A stretch of 64,000 nt of DNA from Acidisarcina polymorpha. GTDB taxonomy: Bacteria > Acidobacteriota > Terriglobia > Terriglobales > Acidobacteriaceae. The first letter of the stretch is position 1. Every line of letters begins with the position of its first letter. The stretch lies in the NCBI RefSeq assembly GCF_003330725.1, contig NZ_CP030840.1, positions 4,340,001-4,404,000 of the forward strand, read 5' to 3'. Positions 43,923-51,604 of the stretch are shown here, in pieces. The notes beneath the pieces were generated by a model. The model ran no database searches. It saw only the letters and a list, made by a program, of their open reading frames with translations, and was not told where the DNA came from. A program made the position numbers and the translations under genes.

Positions 43923-45113
43923 ATGGATCAAGACATGGAGCAACAGTGGTCGAAAGAGCGGCACAGCCTTCGGGTGGATGTAGAAGGAGCCGCTGATAAG
44001 GCGGAAAGTCCGATGGACTCGGCTCTCCCGGCACCTGCTATCGTGAATGCTAACAATATGCAGGAAGAGCACCTTCGAGGAAGTTCCTCCTCAAGGGAAG
44101 CCAAGGACAACGTAAACCCAGCCGCAAGATCGAGCGAGCCAGCAACTGGAGGTCCCGGGGCTGTTCACGGTACCGATCTGACTGGAATATTCAAGCAAGT
44201 GGCAGTTCGTGACGCCGTGCAGCAGCTACCGAGGAAGCTGCCTGCCAAGGAGAAAGAGCAAACTGCGAACTCCGGTAGAACCCTCCACGCTACCGACGTA
44301 TTTTCGACATTGAGCGGTCCGCCCAAAAGTGAGGAGCCGGGATTCACCCAGATGTTTCAGGCGCTTGGAACGAATAACTCTTCACCCCATGACTCTCTAC
44401 CTCGCGATCGAAATAATGTCAGTGAGAGCGACGGTTTTTTCGCAGATCGGCCGAAAGGTCATCCAGTTCCGGAGTGGCCTGAGTCCTCGGATCCAGGTGC
44501 ATCTCGACCAGCACCGTCATACGGTGCAGGAGGCTTCACCCAACTTTTTCGTAAACTCGATCACGAGTCTGAATCCCCCGAAATCACCCAGCAAGAGAGG
44601 TTCGCTGCGGAAGCAGGGCAGACGCCACAACCCGGGGGAGGCTTTACGCAGCTACTACGCACTCTGTCCAGCGAGAGCGATGCTGGCTTGCCGACCGACC
44701 ATCCGTCGCCAATGGTCCAGCCGCCGCCCGAAGGGCCCGGCGAGTTTACGCGCATCGTGTCCCGCTCCGCTCTGCGGGACGCTGCGAGCCGCAGAGAGCA
44801 TGAGAACGTCAAAGCGCAAGACGAATCATTCGCACCCGAGATGCAAGCGCAACCGCAAAGGTCGGCAATAAACCCGAATCGAAGCGCTTCGGACCCGCAG
44901 TACCTATCAAATTCACAACCCATGCTCGCCCCCCTGCCGTTGGAGCAGTCAGAGCAGGTAGCCACAGCGCCCAGGTCGGCAGGTGCGACCGCCTCTCCGC
45001 ATCAACCTCTCGGTAAGCTGCAGCAATACATACCTGTGCTCTTGATAGCGAACTTCTTTACGATGTTTATAGTTCTAGTCCTACTGGTATTCATTCTGCT
45101 GCGTCATAGATAA
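43923..45113 (+). CDS. Tail-anchored Pro/Ser-rich protein with GFTQ repeats, T6SS-embedded
   Basis: A 396-residue protein that I do not recognise. It is mostly disordered (Ser, Pro, Gln, Glu rich) with one C-terminal membrane helix (about 369-393, IPVLLIANFFTMFIVLVLLV) ending RHR, so the bulk should be cytoplasmic. Short motifs recur about every 30-60 residues: TDLTGIFKQVAVRDA (84-98), GFTQMFQALG (140), GFTQLFRKLD (204), GFTQLLRTLS (240) and GEFTRIVSRSALRDA (273-287). The first and last share the pattern (D/E)-hydrophobic-T-x-I...A-hydrophobic-RDA. ATG at 43923 has GGGGAG just upstream. It lies between two tssK genes, on the opposite strand to both. A linear-motif scaffold that recruits baseplate or phospho-signalling components to the membrane is my inference. 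Confidence 0.75.
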   Translation: MDQDMEQQWSKERHSLRVDVEGAADKAESPMDSALPAPAIVNANNMQEEHLRGSSSSREAKDNVNPAARSSEPATGGPGAVHGTDLTGIFKQVAVRDAVQQLPRKLPAKEKEQTANSGRTLHATDVFSTLSGPPKSEEPGFTQMFQALGTNNSSPHDSLPRDRNNVSESDGFFADRPKGHPVPEWPESSDPGASRPAPSYGAGGFTQLFRKLDHESESPEITQQERFAAEAGQTPQPGGGFTQLLRTLSSESDAGLPTDHPSPMVQPPPEGPGEFTRIVSRSALRDAASRREHENVKAQDESFAPEMQAQPQRSAINPNRSASDPQYLSNSQPMLAPLPLEQSEQVATAPRSAGATASPHQPLGKLQQYIPVLLIANFFTMFIVLVLLVFILLRHR

Positions 45114-45132
45114 AAGCCGGCCGCTAGTTGAC

Positions 45133-46488
45133 CTAGGCACTATCGCTGGGAAGCACGATAAGTTCCATTTGAGGGTTTGCAATTTCCCCTGGTACATATA
45201 CGCCGAAGTTCCTAGCCCGCTTGATCGACTCCCAAGCGACCCCATTGCGATCCAGGCTGAAATACTGATAGCGCAGCTTGACCGGGATCTCCTGCGGAGG
45301 CGAAGGAACGTGGGTCATCGCCACGCCGGGAAGCGCCTGCCGGATCAGCGTCTCGAGGTGAGTGGCTGAGCAGGCTTTCACCAGAGCAGGCGTGCGCGAA
45401 ACAAGCTCAGCAGTAGGCACATCCGAGGTGATCGCGAGATACAGATGCGCATTCGAGAGATATTCGTCGCGATCGATGTCTGTAACGTAGACTGAGTCGC
45501 GCACCTGCCGAAGAGGCAACGCGATAAACCTACTTGGAATGACGGTATCGAGCAGTTTCATGAGCTGCGATTCGAGCTCAAGAAAACATGGACCTTGCTT
45601 TTCGTGTTCGTAACGAGGAAGGTCAAGAGGACCGAGGGCGCGAGAGAAGGTCGTTAGTGCACCCGCCAACGATAGCATTTGCAAAAATAGTGTCTCGGGA
45701 CGGGAGTGATTCGCGTGCATCAGGTGATTTAGCAGGGGCAAGTGCGTGTTGATCGTATATAACAGCCAAAAGCTTGCTACATCGGAAGCGCTGAAATCCG
45801 CAAGTGACTGATTCCTCTGCCGGCGAGCGCCAGCCAGCTGTGTGCCTCGCGAAACAAGTACCTCCGAAAGTCCGCGAAGAATGCTCATCAGGCGGTCGCT
45901 CGCGTGTATGTCAATCATGGGGCCGATGAAATCATGATCGAGCTTATAGCGGCCGGTTTCGGTTCGCACTACCCGCGCCAGCGGAAGCAGTACCAGTCCC
46001 TCGAAACTCTCTCCCTCAGCCACGATCCGCAAGTTTTTGCGCGCCAGCGAGACCGGCTTCTCAACGCTTGAGCCATTCTCATCTCGCAGCATCTGCAACT
46101 CTGAGTAAAAGCGGGTACTTAGCCCGACGTTCCTCAATGCGACATTGATGCCTCCGGGTCGCACCTGTGGGATAGCAAGGTAAAAAATACAGGCATCACA
46201 TCCATCCTTAAAGCACTCGTCGAGAGCGCGTGAACCCGGCGCAGGATCCGCCCCAGGGGTGTCAAAGGCAAGTCCATCCGGAAACAATCCTGTCACTTCC
46301 GCTATCTCTAGTCGACCTTCTCCAATCGAGGAGCTCTCAATCTTGAGCGAAGAGAAGCCCCAATGGCAGAAGGACAAAGACTCCATCGTGAACCGAAGGG
46401 AGTCCTCGAAAAAATGGTCCTGAGCCTGTAAGTGCTGCGGAGAGAGAAACACCCCTTTGGACCAGACAACAGGCTGCAGTTGTCGCAT
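45133..46488 (-). CDS. tssK: Type VI baseplate protein TssK, copy 2
   Basis: A second complete TssK of 451 residues (VVWSKGVFLSPQHLQAQDHFFED, GLFPDGLAFDTP, ALPGVAMTHVPSPPQEIP, YFSLDRNGVAWESI, FGVYVPGEIANPQ). All signature regions of TssK are kept, but it is clearly diverged from copy 1, so it is not a recent duplicate. GAGGT lies about ten bases before the ATG. It is transcribed alone, converging on the GFTQ-repeat gene 19 bases away and divergent from tssB. One locus normally has a single tssK; two intact copies suggest a hetero-oligomeric adaptor or alternative baseplates. Confidence 0.9.
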   Translation of the reverse strand: MRQLQPVVWSKGVFLSPQHLQAQDHFFEDSLRFTMESLSFCHWGFSSLKIESSSIGEGRLEIAEVTGLFPDGLAFDTPGADPAPGSRALDECFKDGCDACIFYLAIPQVRPGGINVALRNVGLSTRFYSELQMLRDENGSSVEKPVSLARKNLRIVAEGESFEGLVLLPLARVVRTETGRYKLDHDFIGPMIDIHASDRLMSILRGLSEVLVSRGTQLAGARRQRNQSLADFSASDVASFWLLYTINTHLPLLNHLMHANHSRPETLFLQMLSLAGALTTFSRALGPLDLPRYEHEKQGPCFLELESQLMKLLDTVIPSRFIALPLRQVRDSVYVTDIDRDEYLSNAHLYLAITSDVPTAELVSRTPALVKACSATHLETLIRQALPGVAMTHVPSPPQEIPVKLRYQYFSLDRNGVAWESIKRARNFGVYVPGEIANPQMELIVLPSDSA

Positions 46489-46722
46489 GTGGGTTATACC
46501 TCTGTTTCTTATCTATCACTGGTTCATGCACAAACCGTCAACAAGCCGCTCATGCTCTCAGAGCTAAAAGCGACTTTATGCAAGCGCCAGTAAAGAAAAT
46601 GTGCACACGGGGAATAGACACGGTAACCCTGTGTTTATTCCAGCAGGGCGAGATGAGCACGGCCTGTTGTTATGAAAGCTATAGGTCGGGAAGCCAGCTT
46701 GGATCCCATTAGGAGCACTGTT
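46489..46722. other. Divergent promoter region tssK2/tssB
   Basis: This 234-base gap must hold the promoters for the minus-strand tssK2 and the nine-gene plus-strand tss operon. AGGAG precedes the tssB start. I did not find a convincing sigma-70 or sigma-54 (TGGC...TTGC) signature. Confidence 0.35.
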
Positions 46723-47235
46723 ATGGCAAAGGAAAGTACACAGCGGAAATTGAGTAGGGTCCGTCCGCCACGCGTGCAGATCACTTATGACGTGGAAGTC
46801 GGCGACGCGATCGAGTTGAAGGAGTTGCCTTTCGTCATGGGGGTGCTTGCGGATTTGACAGGACAACCAGCCGAAGCATTAGCCCCCTTGAAGGAGCGCA
46901 AGTTCACCGAAATTACACCCGACAACTTCGATGCGGTACTCGCAAACCTCGGCCCACGGCTCGCATTTTCGGCAGAGAATGTCTTGAGTGACGACCCTGA
47001 GAAGGGCCAGCTGCAGGTTGACCTTCGGTTTGAGTCGATCGATGACTTCTCGCCGGAGCGAGTCGCGGAGCGAGTGGAGCCGCTGCGGCAATTGTTGGAG
47101 TTGCGTACTAAGCTCTCTGATCTGCAGGGAAGCCTTCAAGGTAATGACAAACTTGACGAGGCGCTATACGCCGCCGTGACCAACACTGATTTGCGTGAGA
47201 AGCTGCGCAACGAACTGAGGACTTCCGGAGAGTAA
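46723..47235 (+). CDS. tssB: Type VI contractile sheath small subunit TssB
   Basis: A 170-residue TssB/VipA protein that co-assembles with TssC into the contractile sheath. It opens KLSRVRPPRVQITYDVEVGD and shows the family pattern ELPFVMGVLADLTGQP, ERKFTEITPDNFDAVL and FESIDDFSPERVAERV. ATG at 46723 has AGGAG seven bases upstream; the frame extends 17 codons upstream without a site. The stop overlaps the tssC start (TAATG), giving translational coupling. It is the first gene of a plus-strand operon running to vgrG. Confidence 0.95.
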   Translation: MAKESTQRKLSRVRPPRVQITYDVEVGDAIELKELPFVMGVLADLTGQPAEALAPLKERKFTEITPDNFDAVLANLGPRLAFSAENVLSDDPEKGQLQVDLRFESIDDFSPERVAERVEPLRQLLELRTKLSDLQGSLQGNDKLDEALYAAVTNTDLREKLRNELRTSGE

Positions 47236-48728
47236 TGATGGCGAACCAGACGACGGCAGTTGCCACTGTGACTGCGGAGGCGCAGCCAATTGAAACGCCT
47301 CTGCTTGACCAGATTGTAAGTGAAGGGCGCTTCACTCGAGACGCCTCCGCAACCCAGCGAGGACGAGACCTGGTAAAAGAGTTCGTGTCCCAGGTTCTTG
47401 AGGGTCATCTGACGGTCACGCGGGACACGGAGTCTTCAATTCAGGCTCGCATCGCCCAGATCGATCAACTTATTTCCAAACAGTTGAACAAGATCCTTCA
47501 CCATCCATCTTTCCAGAAGCTTGAAGGAACCTGGAGGGGCATACGCTTCCTGCTGGATCAGAGTGAAACCAGCGTTATGCTGAAGTTGAAGGTGCTCAAC
47601 GTCTCCAAGCGCGAGCTGCTTAGGGACTTGCAGCGAGCACCAGAATTCGACCAAAGCGCACTCTTTAAGAAAGTCTACGAAGAAGAGTTCGGCGTCTTTG
47701 GGGGAGCGCCATTCGCGGCAGTGATTGGCGACTATGAATTCGGTCGCGGGCCTGAAGACCTCGACTTGTTGCGGCGAGTGGCGCAGGTAGCCGCCTCCGC
47801 GCATGCACCCTTTTTATCCGCTGCCGCACCCGAACTACTGAACCTCTCCGATTTCACTCAGCTCGGATTACCGCGAGACATCGCTAAAATCTTTGACTCC
47901 ACTGAATACGCGAAATGGAAATCGTTCCGGCAGTCGGAAGACTCTCGCTATGTGGGTTTGACACTTCCCCGGGTCTTGGCGCGGTTGCCCTATGGCAAGG
48001 AGACAAACCAGGTAGATGGATTTGAGTTTGAGGAAGATGTCGATGGCTCTGACCATTCGAAATATCTATGGAGTAATGCCGCCTACGCGCTTGGAGCCCG
48101 CCTGACCAATGCATTTGCACAGTATGGGTGGTGCGCCGCAATCCGAGGAGTAGAGGGTGGCGGGCTGGTGGAAGATCTGCCTGCCCATAACTTCGAGACG
48201 GATGAAGGCGACGTCGCGTTGAAGTGCCCAACCGAAGTGCAGATCACTGACCGTCGGGAAAAGGAACTGGCCGATCAAGGCCTGGTGCCGCTAGTGCATT
48301 GCAAGGGCACCGATTATGCAGCATTTTTTAGTGTGCAATCAGCTAACAAGCCTGCCCTCTACGACAAGGACGCGGCGAACGCCAATGCAAGGCTCTCGGC
48401 CCAGCTCCCGTATATCTTCGCAATGTCCCGTTTCGCGCACTACCTGAAAGCTATGATGCGAGACAAGATCGGCAGCTTTACCACGCGGGAGGAATGCCAG
48501 TTATTCCTGAATCGGTGGATCAGCCAATATGTTCTATCGGATGACTCTGCCTCGCAGGCAGCGAAAGCAAAGCTGCCGCTCCGAGAAGCATCCATCGAAG
48601 TTTCGGAAATTCCAGGAAAGCCCGGTGCATATCGCGCAGTGGCGTTCCTGAAGCCGCATTTCCAGCTCGACGAATTAACGATCTCTTTGCGCCTGGTTGC
48701 CGACCTACCTGAATCTGCGCGCAACTGA
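47235..48728 (+). CDS. tssC: Type VI contractile sheath large subunit TssC
   Basis: A 497-residue TssC/VipB sheath protein. Characteristic blocks are NKILHHPSFQKLEGTWRGI, FGGAPFAAVIGDYEFGRGP, FLSAAAPELL, VLARLPYGKETNQVDGFEFEE, LWSNAAYALGARLTNAFAQYGW, AFFSVQSANKPALYD and ARLSAQLPYIFAMSRFAHYLK. It starts at ATG 47235 (a second ATG follows at once), with GGAG five to eight bases upstream. Translation is coupled to tssB by a one-base overlap. The usual length is about 490-500 residues. Confidence 0.96.
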   Translation: MMANQTTAVATVTAEAQPIETPLLDQIVSEGRFTRDASATQRGRDLVKEFVSQVLEGHLTVTRDTESSIQARIAQIDQLISKQLNKILHHPSFQKLEGTWRGIRFLLDQSETSVMLKLKVLNVSKRELLRDLQRAPEFDQSALFKKVYEEEFGVFGGAPFAAVIGDYEFGRGPEDLDLLRRVAQVAASAHAPFLSAAAPELLNLSDFTQLGLPRDIAKIFDSTEYAKWKSFRQSEDSRYVGLTLPRVLARLPYGKETNQVDGFEFEEDVDGSDHSKYLWSNAAYALGARLTNAFAQYGWCAAIRGVEGGGLVEDLPAHNFETDEGDVALKCPTEVQITDRREKELADQGLVPLVHCKGTDYAAFFSVQSANKPALYDKDAANANARLSAQLPYIFAMSRFAHYLKAMMRDKIGSFTTREECQLFLNRWISQYVLSDDSASQAAKAKLPLREASIEVSEIPGKPGAYRAVAFLKPHFQLDELTISLRLVADLPESARN

Positions 48729-48776
48729 GGCTAACCATAACCAAAAACATGTGAGGTTGGAAAGGAGCAACTAGCG

Positions 48777-49262
48777 ATGAGCGATCAGGGCGTAGATTAC
48801 TTTCTGAAGCTGGACGGCGCACAGGGCGAGTCTCAGCATATAAGCCATACAAACGAAATCCGGGTGCTGAACTGGAGCTGGGGCGGCTACTCGGAAAGCA
48901 CTGTCGGTAGAACCCAAGGTTCTGGTGCCGGCAAGGTAACGATGGAGCCTATCACCATCGTTGCGGAACTAGACTCCGCCTATACAAAGCTCGCAGGCTT
49001 TTTGACCCAGGGCAAACACATTAGCAGCGGTACGCTATCTGCCGTAAAGCAAGGGTCAAACAACCAGGATTTCATCACCATTCAGTTGACGGAGGTCTTT
49101 GTGGCCTCGATGAATGTAACCGCGTCAGGACAGGTTCCAGTCGTAAACCTGACACTCACCTACAAGTCGATCAACACGCAGTACAAGATGCAGAACGCAC
49201 AGGGTAATCTGACGACTGCCGGAACACACACGTACGACGCTTCAACGAACCAGACGTCCTAA
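48777..49262 (+). CDS. hcp: Type VI inner-tube protein Hcp (TssD)
   Basis: A 161-residue Hcp that stacks as hexameric rings to form the expelled tube. The DUF796 pattern is visible: VDYFLKLDGAQGESQ, EIRVLNWSWGGYSES, GAGKVTMEPITIVAELD, SAYTKLAGFLTQGKHI and the terminal LTYKSINTQYKMQNAQG. AAGGAG lies nine bases before the ATG. It follows tssC by 48 bases and precedes a 144-base gap before tssA, the largest in the operon, which would allow separately high Hcp expression. Confidence 0.95.
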   Translation: MSDQGVDYFLKLDGAQGESQHISHTNEIRVLNWSWGGYSESTVGRTQGSGAGKVTMEPITIVAELDSAYTKLAGFLTQGKHISSGTLSAVKQGSNNQDFITIQLTEVFVASMNVTASGQVPVVNLTLTYKSINTQYKMQNAQGNLTTAGTHTYDASTNQTS

Positions 49263-49406
49263 TAAGAAAGCTGGGCGCCAGACTTGGTCCGCGAGCTGCT
49301 CTCAATACATCGCAGAGCGGCTGCGCGGCCAGGCTAGGGTAGTCCTGTGTTAGTCATCTTGCTTGGGTAACGAGCTGTTTCCTTTGTTAACAGAGGAGTT
49401 CTGACC
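49263..49406. other. Gap between hcp and tssA
   Basis: A 144-base spacer, much longer than the other gaps of this operon. It could hold an attenuator after the abundant Hcp message or a secondary promoter. No perfect hairpin with a T tract was recognised. Confidence 0.3.
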
Positions 49407-51131
49407 GTGCTGCGGCTAGAAGAATTGCTTCAACCGATTGATGCCGTTGCTTTGGCCGGTAAAGACCTTCGTTACGATCCCCTCATCGATCAAATTCGCG
49501 ATGCGCGCTCGCAAGACGATGACTCGCTTCCTGTGGGTGAATGGTCACGACAAACAAAGCGCGCCGACTACTCTCTGGTCGCCTCGCTGGCAGCCGACGC
49601 GCTACTAAACCGGAGTAAGGACCTCTGGCTGGCAGTATGGCTGGGCGAAGCATGTATTCAGCTCGAAGGATATGTGGCGTTGGAGCCGGTGCTCCGGTTG
49701 CTACTTGAACTACAGCGAAGGTTCTGGGCAGAGATGTATCCGGAGATCGAAGCGGGTGACTTGTCCCTGAGGTCGGCCCCGGTTCACTGGGGCATGGAAC
49801 GCTTTGCTTCGATGATCTACGAGCTGCCTATCACTCAGAGCAAGCTCAGTTATGCAGCGTACAAGCATGTACGTTCTGGAGTTACAGCTGCAAATCTGGA
49901 GGCATTGACAGCAGAGACGCTGGAACTTCATATACAGGCTACCAGCGCAGAATTCTATTCCGAACTGAAAGAGCAGCTAGGTCGTGCGCTCATAGCTCTT
50001 GATGAGCTCTATCTATTCTGCGATGAAAAATATGGTACGGACGCTCCATCGTTCGTAAGAATACGATCCGCGTTGGAGGAAGTCCAGAATGTCGTCGCGC
50101 AACTCCTGAGGATGAAGCCCGGGGCTCCTCCTCCGGAGGAAGTCACGGCGACCTTCCCAGTGCAATTAGCATCAAGCCCCAGGGCAGAAATCTCGTTGGA
50201 GCCTGCAATAGAGGCGAATAAAGAGCTGAACTTCACAGCGCCAGCTTCATGGCAGAATGCCTTAGGTCTGATAAGAAGCTGTGCTAATTATTTCCTCGAG
50301 CAGCGGCCGGACAATCCGGCTGCCTACTTGCTGGCTCTCGCCGTTCAGTATGGCGACACCGAATCGAGTAGCGGGTCGGGATCCTCTCCTTCATCGGAGA
50401 CTAGGCTTGGCCTAAAACGCGCGAGTGAGCTTGGCGACTGGAGGGCCCTCTTCGATCAGGCGATTCGCGCTGTGATGGAGAGCAGCGGGAGACAATGGCT
50501 TGATCTCTATCGCTATATATGGCAAGGTGCTCAAGCGACCGGGGCAACGTCGTTAGAGGCCCTGGTTCTGGCGCATAGTCGCGCACTGCTTGATCGCGAT
50601 GCGGGCATAACCGGGGCAGCTTTCGAAGATGATACCCCGGTTGCGAATACCGAAACACAGCGATGGTTTAAGAGCGTTGTGGATCCGCCTGTAGAGCCGC
50701 CTCCCGTGGTGCGTGAGTTCTTGCCGGCCCCCCTACCGGCATCGCCGATCGTTGCTGCGGACGAACTTTACGCGCAGGCCTGCGTCTTCGCGGAGGGCGG
50801 CGAGTTTGCCAGAGCCGCAGAGATATTGATGGAAGATGCTACCGCATCCCGGAGCGGTCGCGGACGGTTCCTGCGCCGCCTTGACTTATGCCGATTGTGC
50901 GTACGTTTCGGACACGCTTCTACCGCAGCCAACATATTGCGCCAATTACTCGCCGAGACTGACGAGCGCGAGCTTGATGAATGGGAGGATCGCGAGATAT
51001 TGGGCGAGTTGCTATGGATGCTCATAGAGTCACTCGGTAACGAAGATGCTGAAGGGGAACGCAGATCGGCCTACGCACGTCTGTGCCGAATTGATCCTGT
51101 CAGGGCATTAGGACTGCTGGATCGGACCTAG
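49407..51131 (+). CDS. tssA: Type VI assembly protein TssA
   Basis: A 574-residue TssA that organises baseplate and tail priming. The ImpA_N domain at the N terminus (LQPIDAVALAGKDLRYDPLIDQIRDARSQ, DLWLAVWLGEACIQLEGYVAL, FWAEMYPEIE) is followed by a middle region, ASWQNALGLIRSCANYFLEQRPDNPAAYLL, and a VasJ-like C-terminal helical domain (SGRQWLDLYRYIWQGAQATG, RFLRRLDLCRLCVRFGHASTA). The start is GTG at 49407 with GAGGAG eight bases upstream. It ends nine bases before tssE. Confidence 0.9.
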   Translation: MLRLEELLQPIDAVALAGKDLRYDPLIDQIRDARSQDDDSLPVGEWSRQTKRADYSLVASLAADALLNRSKDLWLAVWLGEACIQLEGYVALEPVLRLLLELQRRFWAEMYPEIEAGDLSLRSAPVHWGMERFASMIYELPITQSKLSYAAYKHVRSGVTAANLEALTAETLELHIQATSAEFYSELKEQLGRALIALDELYLFCDEKYGTDAPSFVRIRSALEEVQNVVAQLLRMKPGAPPPEEVTATFPVQLASSPRAEISLEPAIEANKELNFTAPASWQNALGLIRSCANYFLEQRPDNPAAYLLALAVQYGDTESSSGSGSSPSSETRLGLKRASELGDWRALFDQAIRAVMESSGRQWLDLYRYIWQGAQATGATSLEALVLAHSRALLDRDAGITGAAFEDDTPVANTETQRWFKSVVDPPVEPPPVVREFLPAPLPASPIVAADELYAQACVFAEGGEFARAAEILMEDATASRSGRGRFLRRLDLCRLCVRFGHASTAANILRQLLAETDERELDEWEDREILGELLWMLIESLGNEDAEGERRSAYARLCRIDPVRALGLLDRT

Positions 51132-51140
51132 GAGAGAGCG

Positions 51141-51602
51141 ATGGCACGTTCGAAAGAAATGTTGTTTGCGCAGTCCCTCATGGAAAGGTTGAGCGAAAAG
51201 CAGGAGTGGCCCACTACCCAGACAGGGTCTCTGCGGCTGTTAAAGGAATCGATCCGGCGAGATTTGGAGGCACTCTTGAATACTCGCAGGCCTATGACCA
51301 TGGAGCTGGGCGGTTACAGCGAAGCCGCCGCCTCGGTCGTGAACTATGGTCTTGAAGACCTGACCAGCTTGCGAGCAACAAGAAGCGGGTACTTACTGGA
51401 GATGCAACGTTCGATCCAGCAGTGTCTTACCGAGTATGAACCCCGCTTAACCGAAGTGACAGTCAGGGTGCAAGATGGTGATTTCGTCAATCGTGAGATA
51501 CGGCTGCACATCGAGGCCAATCTTCCCGTTTACCCGAGCGTTGAAGCGGTTACCTTTGATACCGTTTTCGACTTAACAAGTGAAACTTACTTCGTGGGGT
51601 AA
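51141..51602 (+). CDS. tssE: Type VI baseplate protein TssE (gp25-like)
   Basis: A 153-residue homologue of phage T4 gp25, which nucleates the sheath on the baseplate. It shows SLMERLSEKQEWP, SIRRDLEALLNTRRPMT, the conserved NYGLEDLTSL region (the EPR-type motif follows as EYEPRLTEV) and the end AVTFDTVFDLTSETYFVG. AGGAG is seven bases before the ATG. tssF starts three bases after its stop. Confidence 0.94.
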   Translation: MARSKEMLFAQSLMERLSEKQEWPTTQTGSLRLLKESIRRDLEALLNTRRPMTMELGGYSEAAASVVNYGLEDLTSLRATRSGYLLEMQRSIQQCLTEYEPRLTEVTVRVQDGDFVNREIRLHIEANLPVYPSVEAVTFDTVFDLTSETYFVG

Positions 51603-51604
51603 GG

